Source: a virus
Reading direction: 5' to 3' (one strand)
DNA length: 27,417 bases
IMG/VR virus record: IMGVR_UViG_3300033571_006041
Location: 1 to 27,417 of that record
Part shown: one piece after another, positions 19,110 to 26,422 of the stretch
Position numbering within the stretch: the stretch's first letter is position 1
Layout of the letters: the number at the start of each line of letters is the position of its first letter
Translations under genes and position numbers: made by a program
The notes under the pieces: model-generated
What the model was told of the DNA's origin: nothing
Databases searched by the model: none
What the model saw: the letters and a program-made list of their open reading frames with translations, nothing else

Positions 19110-21236
19110 CTACGCCTTATTGTTTGCAATCAGACTTGCAAGGTCTGACGGGTTTTTGCGGTTGAAGTATACGGTAATAATTTGCTGGTAGCTTCCAGGC
19201 TCAAGTGACCATTCTACCTGCTCAACCCTGTACAAGCCGGCCAAACCTAAGGAAGCGCTATTTATCTCACACCATTGCCCAGGCTCCCAGCGATTTACCA
19301 GCGAGTAGCTTGCGGTGCCGGTCTGCGCATACCCAGCACTAAAACCGTATTTGTTGAAGCTTTGAGTACCCGCACCGCGTACAGTGAATTGCCCAATCTG
19401 TAGGGGTTTATGCCGCTCCAAAAACCAGGCTGCTGACGCTGAAGCAATGCGTGAGGCAGCATCTTTTACCACCGTTGGATAGTCAACAATGGCGGCAAGC
19501 CTTGGCCCGCTTCGCGCAGCATAGGCAGCCGTGCCGTCCATCCTTAGGGCTTGGTCAAAGTCAACAATGGCGCTGACCGCAGTGCCAGTTGATGATGGAA
19601 TGGTGAACATTGCGCGCTTTGTAATCTCGTGGTCATAGCTGACAGTGAGCGAGTATGGCGCAATTGATGCCTTGCCGGTGGTGGTGTTTGGAGTGCCAGC
19701 GCCTGAGTCAGTAGTTATCACATACGGAGATGTGGCGTAAGTGGGTTTTGAGGCTGGGTCAACTAACTCATATACAATCTGCCCAGCAAGGTTCACATAG
19801 TAGCGGCGGTCTTTTGCGTCATTGCCGCTGTAGGTTTCAATGATAGTTTCAATTGATGAGCGCAAAGAATCAGCGCTAAACTGAATTGCGTCAGAGTTAA
19901 TGTAGGTGGTGCCGCCAACAATCTTGCTTACATCTGATGTGCTTACCAAGCGCTGAAGCGCCGCGTCATCGGCAGAATACGCATTTGCAACCGTCATAAG
20001 CCGCGCCATTGCAGTATCCTCAGTCAGGCCACCAGGAATTGTCACCACGAGTTGCCCGTTAAATCCCTCGGCTGACACCACCGGTCTGCCAACATAGACA
20101 TCACCTGTAGCGGTAAGAGTTGGCATTGAGCCGCTGTAGGCGCTTGGAAGCACAAGGATGACACTGTTTATGCCATTGTTGATAACGCGCGCCCCGTTAT
20201 AGCCAGTGCGAATAAGGCGCAAGAACGCGGCAGGATTACTTCCGCCGCTCGCGCCAAAGCCAGTGATGCCAAGTTGCGTGCCGCTGTCAATGTTTAAGTC
20301 AACAAATCGCCCACTGATTTGGATTCTGTCCTTGGAGCCTGAAACTACTGAGCCGTTGATTGCTGCGCTTGTGAGGCTGACGGCTGATGGGCCAGCATTG
20401 TCATAGGTAAGCGTGCGCGCATCAGGGACGCTCTTAATTTTGAATACACCATTGAAGCTTGCGCCAGAGCCGCCAGCGCCACCACCCATCGCCCCAGTAA
20501 CACGGATGGTTTGCCCCTGAACAAAGCCGTGCGAAACGCCAAAGGTGATAGTTGAAACATTACTTGAGCGGCTGATGCCTGTTGTTTCAATACTGCGTGC
20601 GCTGACCATTTGTCCAAATACGCCAATGCGCTCAAGCAGCCAGTTTGCATCACTGAGGTTTACGGTGGTAATGGTGCCTTGCCCTGAGCCCGTCATTTCT
20701 ACTGATAACGAAGTGAGCACGCCAACAAAACGGCGGTCTGCAACCACTGAGGTAGAGCCCGTATCTTTTTGCACCAGCCTAAAGCGGGTGTTATCTGGCA
20801 CCGTGCTAAACCAAGGGCCTGCCGTTGGCGTGGTTTCCTGCATAATCTGCAGCGACATTGTTGAGCTTGAGCCGTCACCGTTGGCGCTCATTGAGATTCC
20901 GTCAAGCAGGGCAATCATTGCCTGCTGCCGTGCGGTGCCTGCCGCAAGGTTGATTGGCGGGTTTAGCAGGTCAACTGAGGCATAGGCTGAGCCTATGGTT
21001 GCCGTACCCGCACTGCCTGCGGCTGTATAGGTAAAGGTGGTGCCTGAGGTGGCGGTGATTTGCCATACGCCAGCCATCGTGGTGCCTGCTGCGCCGGTGG
21101 TATTTCCAATCTCTACATAGGCACCAGTGGTGAGATTATGGGCAAGTGCCGTAGTTACCGTAACGGTTGAGCCGCTGCGTGACGCTGACGCAATCGGCGC
21201 AATATCCATAAGCAGCTGAAATGGAGCGGTAGCCAT
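19110..21236 (-). CDS. Tail hub / minor tail protein with Ig-like inserts
   Basis: 708 aa, immediately after the tape measure gene (TAAATG), the place of distal tail and baseplate-hub proteins. Two related Ser/Thr/Gly-rich beta domains are seen: about 12-90 (VTVTTALAHNLTTGAYVEIG, GVWQITATSGTTFTYT) and about 217-297 (ITFGVSHGFVQGQTIRV, GVFKIKSVPDARTLTY). Both follow the xxHxL/FxxGxxVxI...GVxxI pattern of Ig-like carbohydrate- or surface-binding modules in phage tails. The middle and C-terminal parts (DAALQRLVSTSD, LERHKPLQIGQFTV, WEPGQWCEI) look like hub core. No catalytic domain seen. Confidence 0.78.
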   Translation of the reverse strand: MATAPFQLLMDIAPIASASRSGSTVTVTTALAHNLTTGAYVEIGNTTGAAGTTMAGVWQITATSGTTFTYTAAGSAGTATIGSAYASVDLLNPPINLAAGTARQQAMIALLDGISMSANGDGSSSTMSLQIMQETTPTAGPWFSTVPDNTRFRLVQKDTGSTSVVADRRFVGVLTSLSVEMTGSGQGTITTVNLSDANWLLERIGVFGQMVSARSIETTGISRSSNVSTITFGVSHGFVQGQTIRVTGAMGGGAGGSGASFNGVFKIKSVPDARTLTYDNAGPSAVSLTSAAINGSVVSGSKDRIQISGRFVDLNIDSGTQLGITGFGASGGSNPAAFLRLIRTGYNGARVINNGINSVILVLPSAYSGSMPTLTATGDVYVGRPVVSAEGFNGQLVVTIPGGLTEDTAMARLMTVANAYSADDAALQRLVSTSDVSKIVGGTTYINSDAIQFSADSLRSSIETIIETYSGNDAKDRRYYVNLAGQIVYELVDPASKPTYATSPYVITTDSGAGTPNTTTGKASIAPYSLTVSYDHEITKRAMFTIPSSTGTAVSAIVDFDQALRMDGTAAYAARSGPRLAAIVDYPTVVKDAASRIASASAAWFLERHKPLQIGQFTVRGAGTQSFNKYGFSAGYAQTGTASYSLVNRWEPGQWCEINSASLGLAGLYRVEQVEWSLEPGSYQQIITVYFNRKNPSDLASLIANNKA

Positions 21237-22508
21237 TTATGGCCCTCTACGCGTTACACGCTGCCCATTGGTGTTGGCGGTGTAGCCGCCAAGGTAGCCG
21301 CTCGTGCTCTGTGCAATTGTTTTGCCGTCAAGATTCACACTCAGATTTGCAGTGAATCCGCCGCCTGTGGTTGCACCCATTCCAAACACATTGCTGCCAG
21401 CGGCGCTGCCCTGCGCGGTTTTAATCTTTGCCTGAGATTCTGCGCTACCCACTGCGGTCAGCGCGTCAACCACCTTGGTGATGTTATCCACCAGCCAAAT
21501 GAGCGCGTCAAAGAATGGCTTGGCAATGGCAAAGGCTGCCTCAATTGCAGCGCCTAGCAGTTTGAATGCGCCAGCAAGTGCGCCATCACCGTCACCCCAA
21601 AGCGCAGCGATAAGCTCGCCAACCTTGCCAAACAGGATGCCCAGAGAGTCTGCAGCCGCCTGCATCTCAGGCTTGAAGTTTTCCACCACCTCGCCAACCA
21701 CCTTGCTGACTGAATCAAACAGCCCGCCAGGCTCAGCAAGCCCGCCAATAACCTCTGCCATCTTATCGCCAAGGACTCCAAGCCCCTGCTCAACGCCAGG
21801 CAGCACATTGGTGGTAAGGAAATCAAGCCCCTCATTAACGATAGGCAGCAGCTTTGCGCCCATATTTTCCATTGCCTCATTGAGCCTGATTTGCGCAGCT
21901 TCAAACTTTACGGCTGTGCTGTTGGCAATCTCATCGGCAACGCCTGCATACTTTTCGCTGGCAGCGCGCAAAATATCCTGCTTGCTTGCGCCCTTTTCAA
22001 CCTCAACACCAAGGCTTGCAAGCCCGCGCATACTCCCTTGTGCTGCCTTGCCAAGCGCCATCATCACCGTGCCAACATCCTTGCCGGTTGCGGCAGAGAT
22101 ATCTGCGGCAATCGCATTTGCCTTGAGTAGCTGGTTTTGCTTGGTAAAGAATCGGCTGCCTACCTCCAGCCCCTTGCGCACATCGTCATCAGTCATCCCA
22201 AGGCGCTGGAACGCCTTAATCTGCTCCTCAACCTTGGGGTTGAGTTTGTCCATCTCAAAGCCGCGCGCTTTCAGGGCGGCATTGAGCCTGATGGTGGCTT
22301 TCTCATCCTCTGCCGCGCTCTTGATTGCTGAGATTGCAAGCGCGCCAAGGGCTGCTGCGGCTGCGGCTGCACCGGCAACCATAGCCTTAAACGCAACGCC
22401 AGCCGCGCTGCGAAGCCTGCCCATTGACTTGCCAACCTTGCCCATCACTGAGCTGGCGGCATCTTTTGCAATGATTGCAAATACTGCGGTGCTAGTTGCG
22501 CTTGCCAT
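21237..22508 (-). CDS. Tape measure protein
   Basis: 423 aa. N-terminal membrane-like Ala segment (VAGAAAAAAALGALAISAI, about 45-63) after a KVGKSMGRLRSAAG linker, then the TMP core: NPKVEEQIKAFQRLGMTDDD, SAATGKDVGTVMMALGKAAQGSM, SLGVEVEKGASKQDIL. It ends with hydrophobic and Gly-rich segments. It sets tail length and probably enters the host envelope. At about 0.15 nm per residue (general rule) the tail would be near 60 nm. It follows the gp10-like gene without spacing (TAAATG). The antisense 345-codon open frame on the plus strand is a composition shadow. Confidence 0.9.
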   Translation of the reverse strand: MASATSTAVFAIIAKDAASSVMGKVGKSMGRLRSAAGVAFKAMVAGAAAAAAALGALAISAIKSAAEDEKATIRLNAALKARGFEMDKLNPKVEEQIKAFQRLGMTDDDVRKGLEVGSRFFTKQNQLLKANAIAADISAATGKDVGTVMMALGKAAQGSMRGLASLGVEVEKGASKQDILRAASEKYAGVADEIANSTAVKFEAAQIRLNEAMENMGAKLLPIVNEGLDFLTTNVLPGVEQGLGVLGDKMAEVIGGLAEPGGLFDSVSKVVGEVVENFKPEMQAAADSLGILFGKVGELIAALWGDGDGALAGAFKLLGAAIEAAFAIAKPFFDALIWLVDNITKVVDALTAVGSAESQAKIKTAQGSAAGSNVFGMGATTGGGFTANLSVNLDGKTIAQSTSGYLGGYTANTNGQRVTRRGP

Positions 22509-23078
22509 TTAGTATTTAACCAGCCTTCCAATCATCCCGAAAAAGTCCTTGGCAGTGGTGCCCATCCCTGCGAGCTGCCCGCCGCGCCTGAACTGTAAAA
22601 TCCTACCCCTGAAAACATCGTTATTGTAAAAGGCTTCCACAGTATTGTGGAATGCATCAACAGCCTTTTGCTCATTGGTGCGGTTATCCACCGCCTTATT
22701 GACAAACTTATTGGCGGTAATTGGCTTGACTGCAAATACGCCCTTTTTGGTGACGCGCTTGCCGCTGGTGCCCTTCACCACAATCCACCTGTACCAAGGG
22801 TTTTTCTTTGAGCCTCTGCCGCTAAAGAGCGAGCCCACCACCGCGCTTGGCTTGGCGTATCGCCCCGCCTTTGCTTTTACGCCGGTTGCGAGGTTGCCAG
22901 TTTTGCCACGCGGGGCAAGTGCCTTAATCGGCTTTGAATAGGTGCGGGCAGCATTCACGGTAGCCATAGACATTAAGCGCCTATAGGCAGTAGGGTTAGA
23001 GCCCGCTAAAAAGCCAAGCTCAAAGGCTTTAAAGTTTGGGTCAACCTTAAGCGTAAAGTTAATGCCGCCTTCAGCCAC
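22509..23078 (-). CDS. HK97 gp10-like protein
   Basis: 189 aa, basic. MATVNAARTYSKPIKALAP and GKTGNLATGVKAKAGRY match the SLP-Lxx-I and GxLxxSxxxR-type blocks of HK97 gp10-like head-tail/tail-completion proteins. It is normally encoded before the major tail gene; here it lies after the chaperones and before the tape measure, an unusual order, so a minor tail role is possible. GTG 23078 overlaps the upstream stop by 8 nt. Confidence 0.7.
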   Translation of the reverse strand: MAEGGINFTLKVDPNFKAFELGFLAGSNPTAYRRLMSMATVNAARTYSKPIKALAPRGKTGNLATGVKAKAGRYAKPSAVVGSLFSGRGSKKNPWYRWIVVKGTSGKRVTKKGVFAVKPITANKFVNKAVDNRTNEQKAVDAFHNTVEAFYNNDVFRGRILQFRRGGQLAGMGTTAKDFFGMIGRLVKY

Positions 23079-23549
23079 GCGGGTATTTCTCCTTTGGTTG
23101 CAGGTCTGCCATCAGCATAAAAGTGCGGAGCAAATCGCCAGCATCCCAATCCATTACCTCGTGCGGGGCAATGCCAAACTCTTTTCCAACGAGGTGCGCC
23201 ATCAGAATTGGGTGCGGCTGGATTGCGCGGCCTGCAGCCATACGCTGCGCATCCAGCCTCAACGAGGGGGGAGTGCTGCTACCCCTGCGCTCCACTGCTC
23301 AATGGTTGCGCTGAGCGCGTCCATCGGGCAATCAAGCACTGATGTTGCGGCTTCGCCGTCAGTGTTGAGATAATTGTGCTTAACAATCAGTGACTCAACC
23401 GCTTTAAGGCTGCGTGCCGCATCGCCGCTCTGCAGCTCAATCAGCACGCGGGCGCTCACGCCCTCAGCCTTCATTGTTGCCGTCCAGCCCTCGTATGGTG
23501 CTGGCAGCGTTACTTCAATCGTGCGGTATTGCGGTTTGCTCTGTGCCAC
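23071..23549 (-). CDS. Tail assembly chaperone GT fusion made by -1 frameshift
   Basis: Fusion of the 96-aa G frame (through its Pro95) with 64 residues of the -1 frame (SLRLDAQRMAAGRA ... QPKEKYPRG) gives about 159 aa. The T part is acidic-helical and contains MAHLVGKEFGIAPHEVMDWDAGDLLRTFML. The T frame has no good SD or start of its own; the only in-frame start is a GTG inside the overlap. In lambda and many siphophages G and GT bind the tape measure and bring tail-tube subunits. Its position between the major tail and tape measure genes fits exactly, apart from the intervening gp10-like gene. Confidence 0.82.
23259..23549 (-). CDS. Tail assembly chaperone G
   Basis: 96 aa from GTG 23549 behind GGGGGG: YRTIEVTLPAPYEGWTATMK at the N-terminus and a Leu-rich helix (LKAVESLIVKHNYL), ending VAALPPR. 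Gene position directly after the major tail gene, size and the overlapping -1 frame identify it as the G-type chaperone. Non-frameshifted product should be more abundant than GT. Confidence 0.78.
   Translation of the reverse strand: MAQSKPQYRTIEVTLPAPYEGWTATMKAEGVSARVLIELQSGDAARSLKAVESLIVKHNYLNTDGEAATSVLDCPMDALSATIEQWSAGVAALPPR
23265..23271 (-). other. Programmed -1 frameshift slippery site C-CCC-CCT
   Basis: On the mRNA the G frame reads CTC-CCC-CCT two codons before the stop. The heptamer C-CCC-CCT allows both tRNAs to slip back one base onto CCC-CCC, after which the -1 frame (TCG-TTG-AGG) continues into the T sequence. Only a weak 4-bp hairpin follows, which is common in phage tail chaperone sites. 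Confidence 0.82.
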
Positions 23550-23571
23550 TTAAACCCCCCTCTGCCTAGCC

Positions 23572-24579
23572 TTATGGCAAGGCGCTCAAATCACTATTCA
23601 CCACAATCTGCAGGCTCTTGGCGCTCGTAGCGTCATATACCAGCGTGCCGGTTACCGCCATCGTGGTTAGCCCATCCTCAGCGCCAGCCATTGGCTGCAC
23701 TTCAGTTGGCACCACCATCGCAAGGATGTGGGCGCTGTATGTGCCGTTTGTCCAAGTCAGGCGTACGCCTACTGGAGTTGCGGCGCGGTATGCGTCATAC
23801 CAAGTGCTTACGGCTGAAGCCGTGCTGCTCACCGTCATCGTCAGCGTGCCAGTAAATGGGTTGCTTTCGCTGTGCGTGCTAAAGGTGGTGGTGCCAGCAA
23901 GGTATGCCTGCTTTGTAATGCCACTTGAGAATTCCAAACTGAAATCAAGTAGATACTGGTAGGCCGTACCATCAGCGGTGCCTGGAAATACCGTGCCGTG
24001 CTGGTAGGCATTCCACAAGCGCCCAGCCATAAATGGTGAGGTTGGCGTGCCCTCAGCGAGCGTGTCGCTATTCTTAGTAATATCCTGACCAAACAGGTTG
24101 GCGCTCAGCGTAGTGAGCCCGCTGCGGTCAGCCGCAATAGTGATTGACTCAGCCAAGCAGTAATCAACCACATACTGCTGCTGCCCGTCAGTTGCCACAA
24201 GGCTGTAGCTCTTAGGGTCATTGGCGGCTGTCATTGAATACGAGTAATTCCAGCCATACGGAGCGGCAGTGCCGCTTGGCGAAACAGTCTTAGTCATTGA
24301 AAGCCAAATTGGCAACTCTCCAATGCTGACTGCTGGAACCGTTGCGCTAAGCGTTGGCTCAACGCTAACCACCACGCCAGTATTTGACAGCAGTGGGTTG
24401 CGGAGTGCAACGCTGCGCTCTGCCCCAAGCTCAATGGTGGTGTTAGGTGACAGCACACCCGTAGGGCTCACAAGTAGCTTTCTGCCACCTGAAGTCAGGG
24501 TTGGTGTAGTGCCTGGTGTTGCCTCGCTGAAGGCCACCAGCTTGCTAAAAATCACATTACCGGCAGAGGCTGCTGGCAT
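23572..24579 (-). CDS. Major tail (tube) protein
   Basis: 335 aa, Ser/Thr/Gly-rich, beta-dominated: FSEATPGTTPTLTSGGRKLL near the start, alternating strands, and TMTVSSTASAVSTWYDAYRA towards the end, with VTWTNGTYS-like strand pairs. It forms the tail tube hexamers. ATG 24579 joins the preceding stop (TGATG). No clear C-terminal Ig domain is added. Gene position just before the chaperones agrees. Confidence 0.85.
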   Translation of the reverse strand: MPAASAGNVIFSKLVAFSEATPGTTPTLTSGGRKLLVSPTGVLSPNTTIELGAERSVALRNPLLSNTGVVVSVEPTLSATVPAVSIGELPIWLSMTKTVSPSGTAAPYGWNYSYSMTAANDPKSYSLVATDGQQQYVVDYCLAESITIAADRSGLTTLSANLFGQDITKNSDTLAEGTPTSPFMAGRLWNAYQHGTVFPGTADGTAYQYLLDFSLEFSSGITKQAYLAGTTTFSTHSESNPFTGTLTMTVSSTASAVSTWYDAYRAATPVGVRLTWTNGTYSAHILAMVVPTEVQPMAGAEDGLTTMAVTGTLVYDATSAKSLQIVVNSDLSALP

Positions 24580-24794
24580 CAGTCAAACTCCTTTACATCA
24601 GCCGCTGGTGCGGCACTTACATTTGCAGGCTTGGCAATGCCAGCCTGAATCCACGCCTGTGCGATTGTAGCAGGCACGCTGATTGTAGAGCCATCGGCTG
24701 GCAATCCATTTACAAACTCTCCACTAGGTAGAGAGCCCTGCACAAACTGCACCGCAATCTGCTCTGGTGTTTCCGCTACTTTACGCGCTGGCAT
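24579..24794 (-). CDS. Hypothetical small protein before the major tail gene (71 aa)
   Basis: MPARKVAETPEQIAVQFVQG, followed by PSGEFVNGLPADGSTISVPA and an Ala-rich acidic end. Possibly a small virion or assembly factor; not recognised. ATG 24794 lies 14 nt inside the terminator-like gene, and TGATG couples it to the major tail gene. Confidence 0.65.
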   Translation of the reverse strand: MPARKVAETPEQIAVQFVQGSLPSGEFVNGLPADGSTISVPATIAQAWIQAGIAKPANVSAAPAADVKEFD

Positions 24795-25224
24795 TGATAG
24801 CCTCCACTGCTGAGATTTCCACCGTAGCCGTCACGGTCAAATAATCTTGGTCTGCCCATTGGTCATTGCCAATGCTCGTGCCAGTCACGCTGGCTTGCGC
24901 CACCGCGTCAGTACCGTTGAGCGTCACGCCGTTAATCAGGCTATCCCGCAGCCAAGTGCGCCAAGTCATCAAATCCTGATACTTGCGCGCAAGGTCAGCC
25001 TGCGGGTTTAGGTACAAGGTGACTGCAAGGTTAAGCGTAATCTGCCGATTGGCAGCGCCGTAGCTCACCGTGTCATCGGCTGGCACAATCACCGCCGCTG
25101 GCACCACCGCAAGATTATCTGGCGGGTAGGCGTGCACCTTGCGAAGTGTGTAGCCGGTTGGCGGTGTTGCCGCCTCTAGGTGCGCAGCGAGCGCATTGAT
25201 AACGGTGACATCGTTGAAGCTCAC
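24781..25224 (-). CDS. Tail terminator / tail completion-like protein
   Basis: 147 aa: VTVINALAAHLEAATPPTGY helix, DNLAVVPAAVIVPADDTVSYG, LNLAVTLYLNPQADLARKY strand-helix, TWLRDSL, and QDYLTVTATVEIS as the final strand. The alternation of one long helix and a central beta sheet, with the place between connector and major tail, fits tail terminators that cap the tube. Start GTG 25224 (GTGA with the connector stop). Moderate certainty from layout and synteny. Confidence 0.7.
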   Translation of the reverse strand: MSFNDVTVINALAAHLEAATPPTGYTLRKVHAYPPDNLAVVPAAVIVPADDTVSYGAANRQITLNLAVTLYLNPQADLARKYQDLMTWRTWLRDSLINGVTLNGTDAVAQASVTGTSIGNDQWADQDYLTVTATVEISAVEAINASA

Positions 25225-25826
25225 CGCGCCAACCCATCACGCTTGCGGTATGCATCAAGCAACACCTGCGCCTCAGGATGCAGCGCGCGTGTCTGTCGCA
25301 AAATTCCACCTAGCTCCTGCGAGCCAATCACACCAAATGGCGAGGTACGAGATGACCACACTGCGCCTGCTTGGATTAATGCGCTTTGCACCACAGCCTG
25401 TGGCACTGTGGGCCAGCCAAATACACCGGTCACCTTCACGCCAAGATAGACAGCAACAGGGAATGCGCGTGGCGCTGCGGTGCTCGTGTCAATCTCTGTG
25501 TACGGCCAGCCATCAAGCGCAGCATTGCGCGGTGCAAGCACATAGTCAGTGCCAGCAGTCCAAGTGGTTTCATAAGTACCATCGCCGTCATCATCAGTCT
25601 GCAGACTGCTTACGCTCACAAGGTCATCAGTGAGGATGTATGACCAATCACCAGCGGTGTAATAGCGCGTTTCTGTTGCAGTGCCAAAGCCCTGCTTGCG
25701 GTCTGTGTATAGGTCAATCAGCGCATCAGTTGCGTCAAGCACAGACTGTAGCGCGGTATCGTCAGTGGTATCAGCCGTGCCAATGCCAATGCTCTGCTTG
25801 AACTGTGCCAGCGTTGCGTAGCTCAT
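25221..25826 (-). CDS. Head-tail connector (gp6-like)
   Basis: 201 aa. MSYATLAQFKQSIGIGTADT and LQSVLDATDALIDLYTDRKQ are the N-terminal helices of the gp6/head-tail connector fold, followed by beta strands (TWTAGTDYVLAPRNAALDGWP) and a C-terminal helix (VVQSALIQAGAVWSSR, VLLDAYRKRDGLAR). The protein forms the ring below the portal. ATG 25826 (TGATG) is chosen over TTG 25829. Confidence 0.85.
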   Translation of the reverse strand: MSYATLAQFKQSIGIGTADTTDDTALQSVLDATDALIDLYTDRKQGFGTATETRYYTAGDWSYILTDDLVSVSSLQTDDDGDGTYETTWTAGTDYVLAPRNAALDGWPYTEIDTSTAAPRAFPVAVYLGVKVTGVFGWPTVPQAVVQSALIQAGAVWSSRTSPFGVIGSQELGGILRQTRALHPEAQVLLDAYRKRDGLAR

Positions 25827-26101
25827 CAAATACCCCCAACTTGTAATACATAGACAGTAGCGCCTGCCGCGTCAGCAATAGCATACAACTGCACCCTTTC
25901 AGGTATGCGGATTGTAATATGCTCATCCTTGTGGAGCAAAAAGCCGGTTGCCGTAGTTACTGCAGAGCCGCCAACATATACCGTCTGGTTTCCACTCGCC
26001 GTGCAATATAGGTGGAACTCAGAGCCTGAAACAAACCCCTCACCCAAGGCTGTAGCTGCGGTGCCAACTGATACCTGCTTGCTGCTCATATGCTGGGTCA
26101 T
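25826..26101 (-). CDS. Small beta-rich head protein (91 aa)
   Basis: Sequence begins VSVGTAATALGEGFVSGSEF after a short lead, with VYVGGSAVTTATGFLLHKDE and RVQLYAIADAAGATVYVLQV strands: a compact beta-sandwich typical of small proteins encoded between capsid and connector, some of which decorate the head. No family named. ATG 26101 overlaps the upstream stop (ATGA). Confidence 0.65.
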   Translation of the reverse strand: MTQHMSSKQVSVGTAATALGEGFVSGSEFHLYCTASGNQTVYVGGSAVTTATGFLLHKDEHITIRIPERVQLYAIADAAGATVYVLQVGGI

Positions 26102-26346
26102 TGGGCGCTTTTCCCTCTCTTAGTGCGCTTCAGGGTGGCACTCTCCCTAGCCTCGTGGATTAAAGCCGCCTCTACGGGCTCCGTAGGGGCAAATGCGGGG
26201 GTTTTAGCAGGGGGTACAGGCTGAGCGTAACCGTGCGCAAACAGGGCAAGCGCCTCATTATCTGGCAAGTCAATCACCCCGCCGCGTGGCGGCCAAGGTT
26301 TGCCATCCCGCGTGCCAAGGATTCTCTCAAGCATCCGTACCAGCAT
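26098..26346 (-). CDS. Hypothetical head-region protein (82 aa)
   Basis: MLVRMLERILGTRDGKPWPP, then GGVIDLPDNEALALFAHGYA, a phrase seen in short phage head-region proteins, and a Pro/Ala/Lys-rich tail ending KRTKRGKSAQ. ATG 26346 has GAAAGGAAG upstream. It is the first gene after the capsid gene and two hairpins. Function not known. Confidence 0.65.
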   Translation of the reverse strand: MLVRMLERILGTRDGKPWPPRGGVIDLPDNEALALFAHGYAQPVPPAKTPAFAPTEPVEAALIHEARESATLKRTKRGKSAQ

Positions 26347-26366
26347 TTACTTCCTTTCTAAGACTT

Positions 26367-26392
26367 AGGGGCTGGGCTTTCGCCCAGCCCCT
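26367..26392 (-). other. 11-bp hairpin with GAAA tetraloop after the capsid gene
   Basis: Arms 26367-26377 and 26382-26392, GC-rich, perfect. On the minus-strand RNA the loop is GAAA, closed by C-G. The sequence that follows is UAAGUCUUAG, not a U-tract. It sits 29 nt after the capsid stop and 20 nt before the next start; partial termination or mRNA stabilisation would keep capsid mRNA abundant. Confidence 0.68.
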
Positions 26393-26401
26393 TTCGTCAT
26401 C

Positions 26402-26422
26402 AATCTCTAACTCTTAGAGATT
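26402..26422 (-). other. 9-bp hairpin spanning the capsid stop codon
   Basis: Perfect arms AATCTCTAA (26402-26410) and TTAGAGATT (26414-26422) around a 3-nt loop. It includes two bases of the capsid TAA stop and precedes the tetraloop hairpin, giving a tandem pair. Confidence 0.5.

Noticed and set aside
21475-22512. 345-codon open frame on the plus strand
   Set aside because: Antisense to the tape measure gene, Ala/Ser-rich, no SD. A shadow of codon bias.
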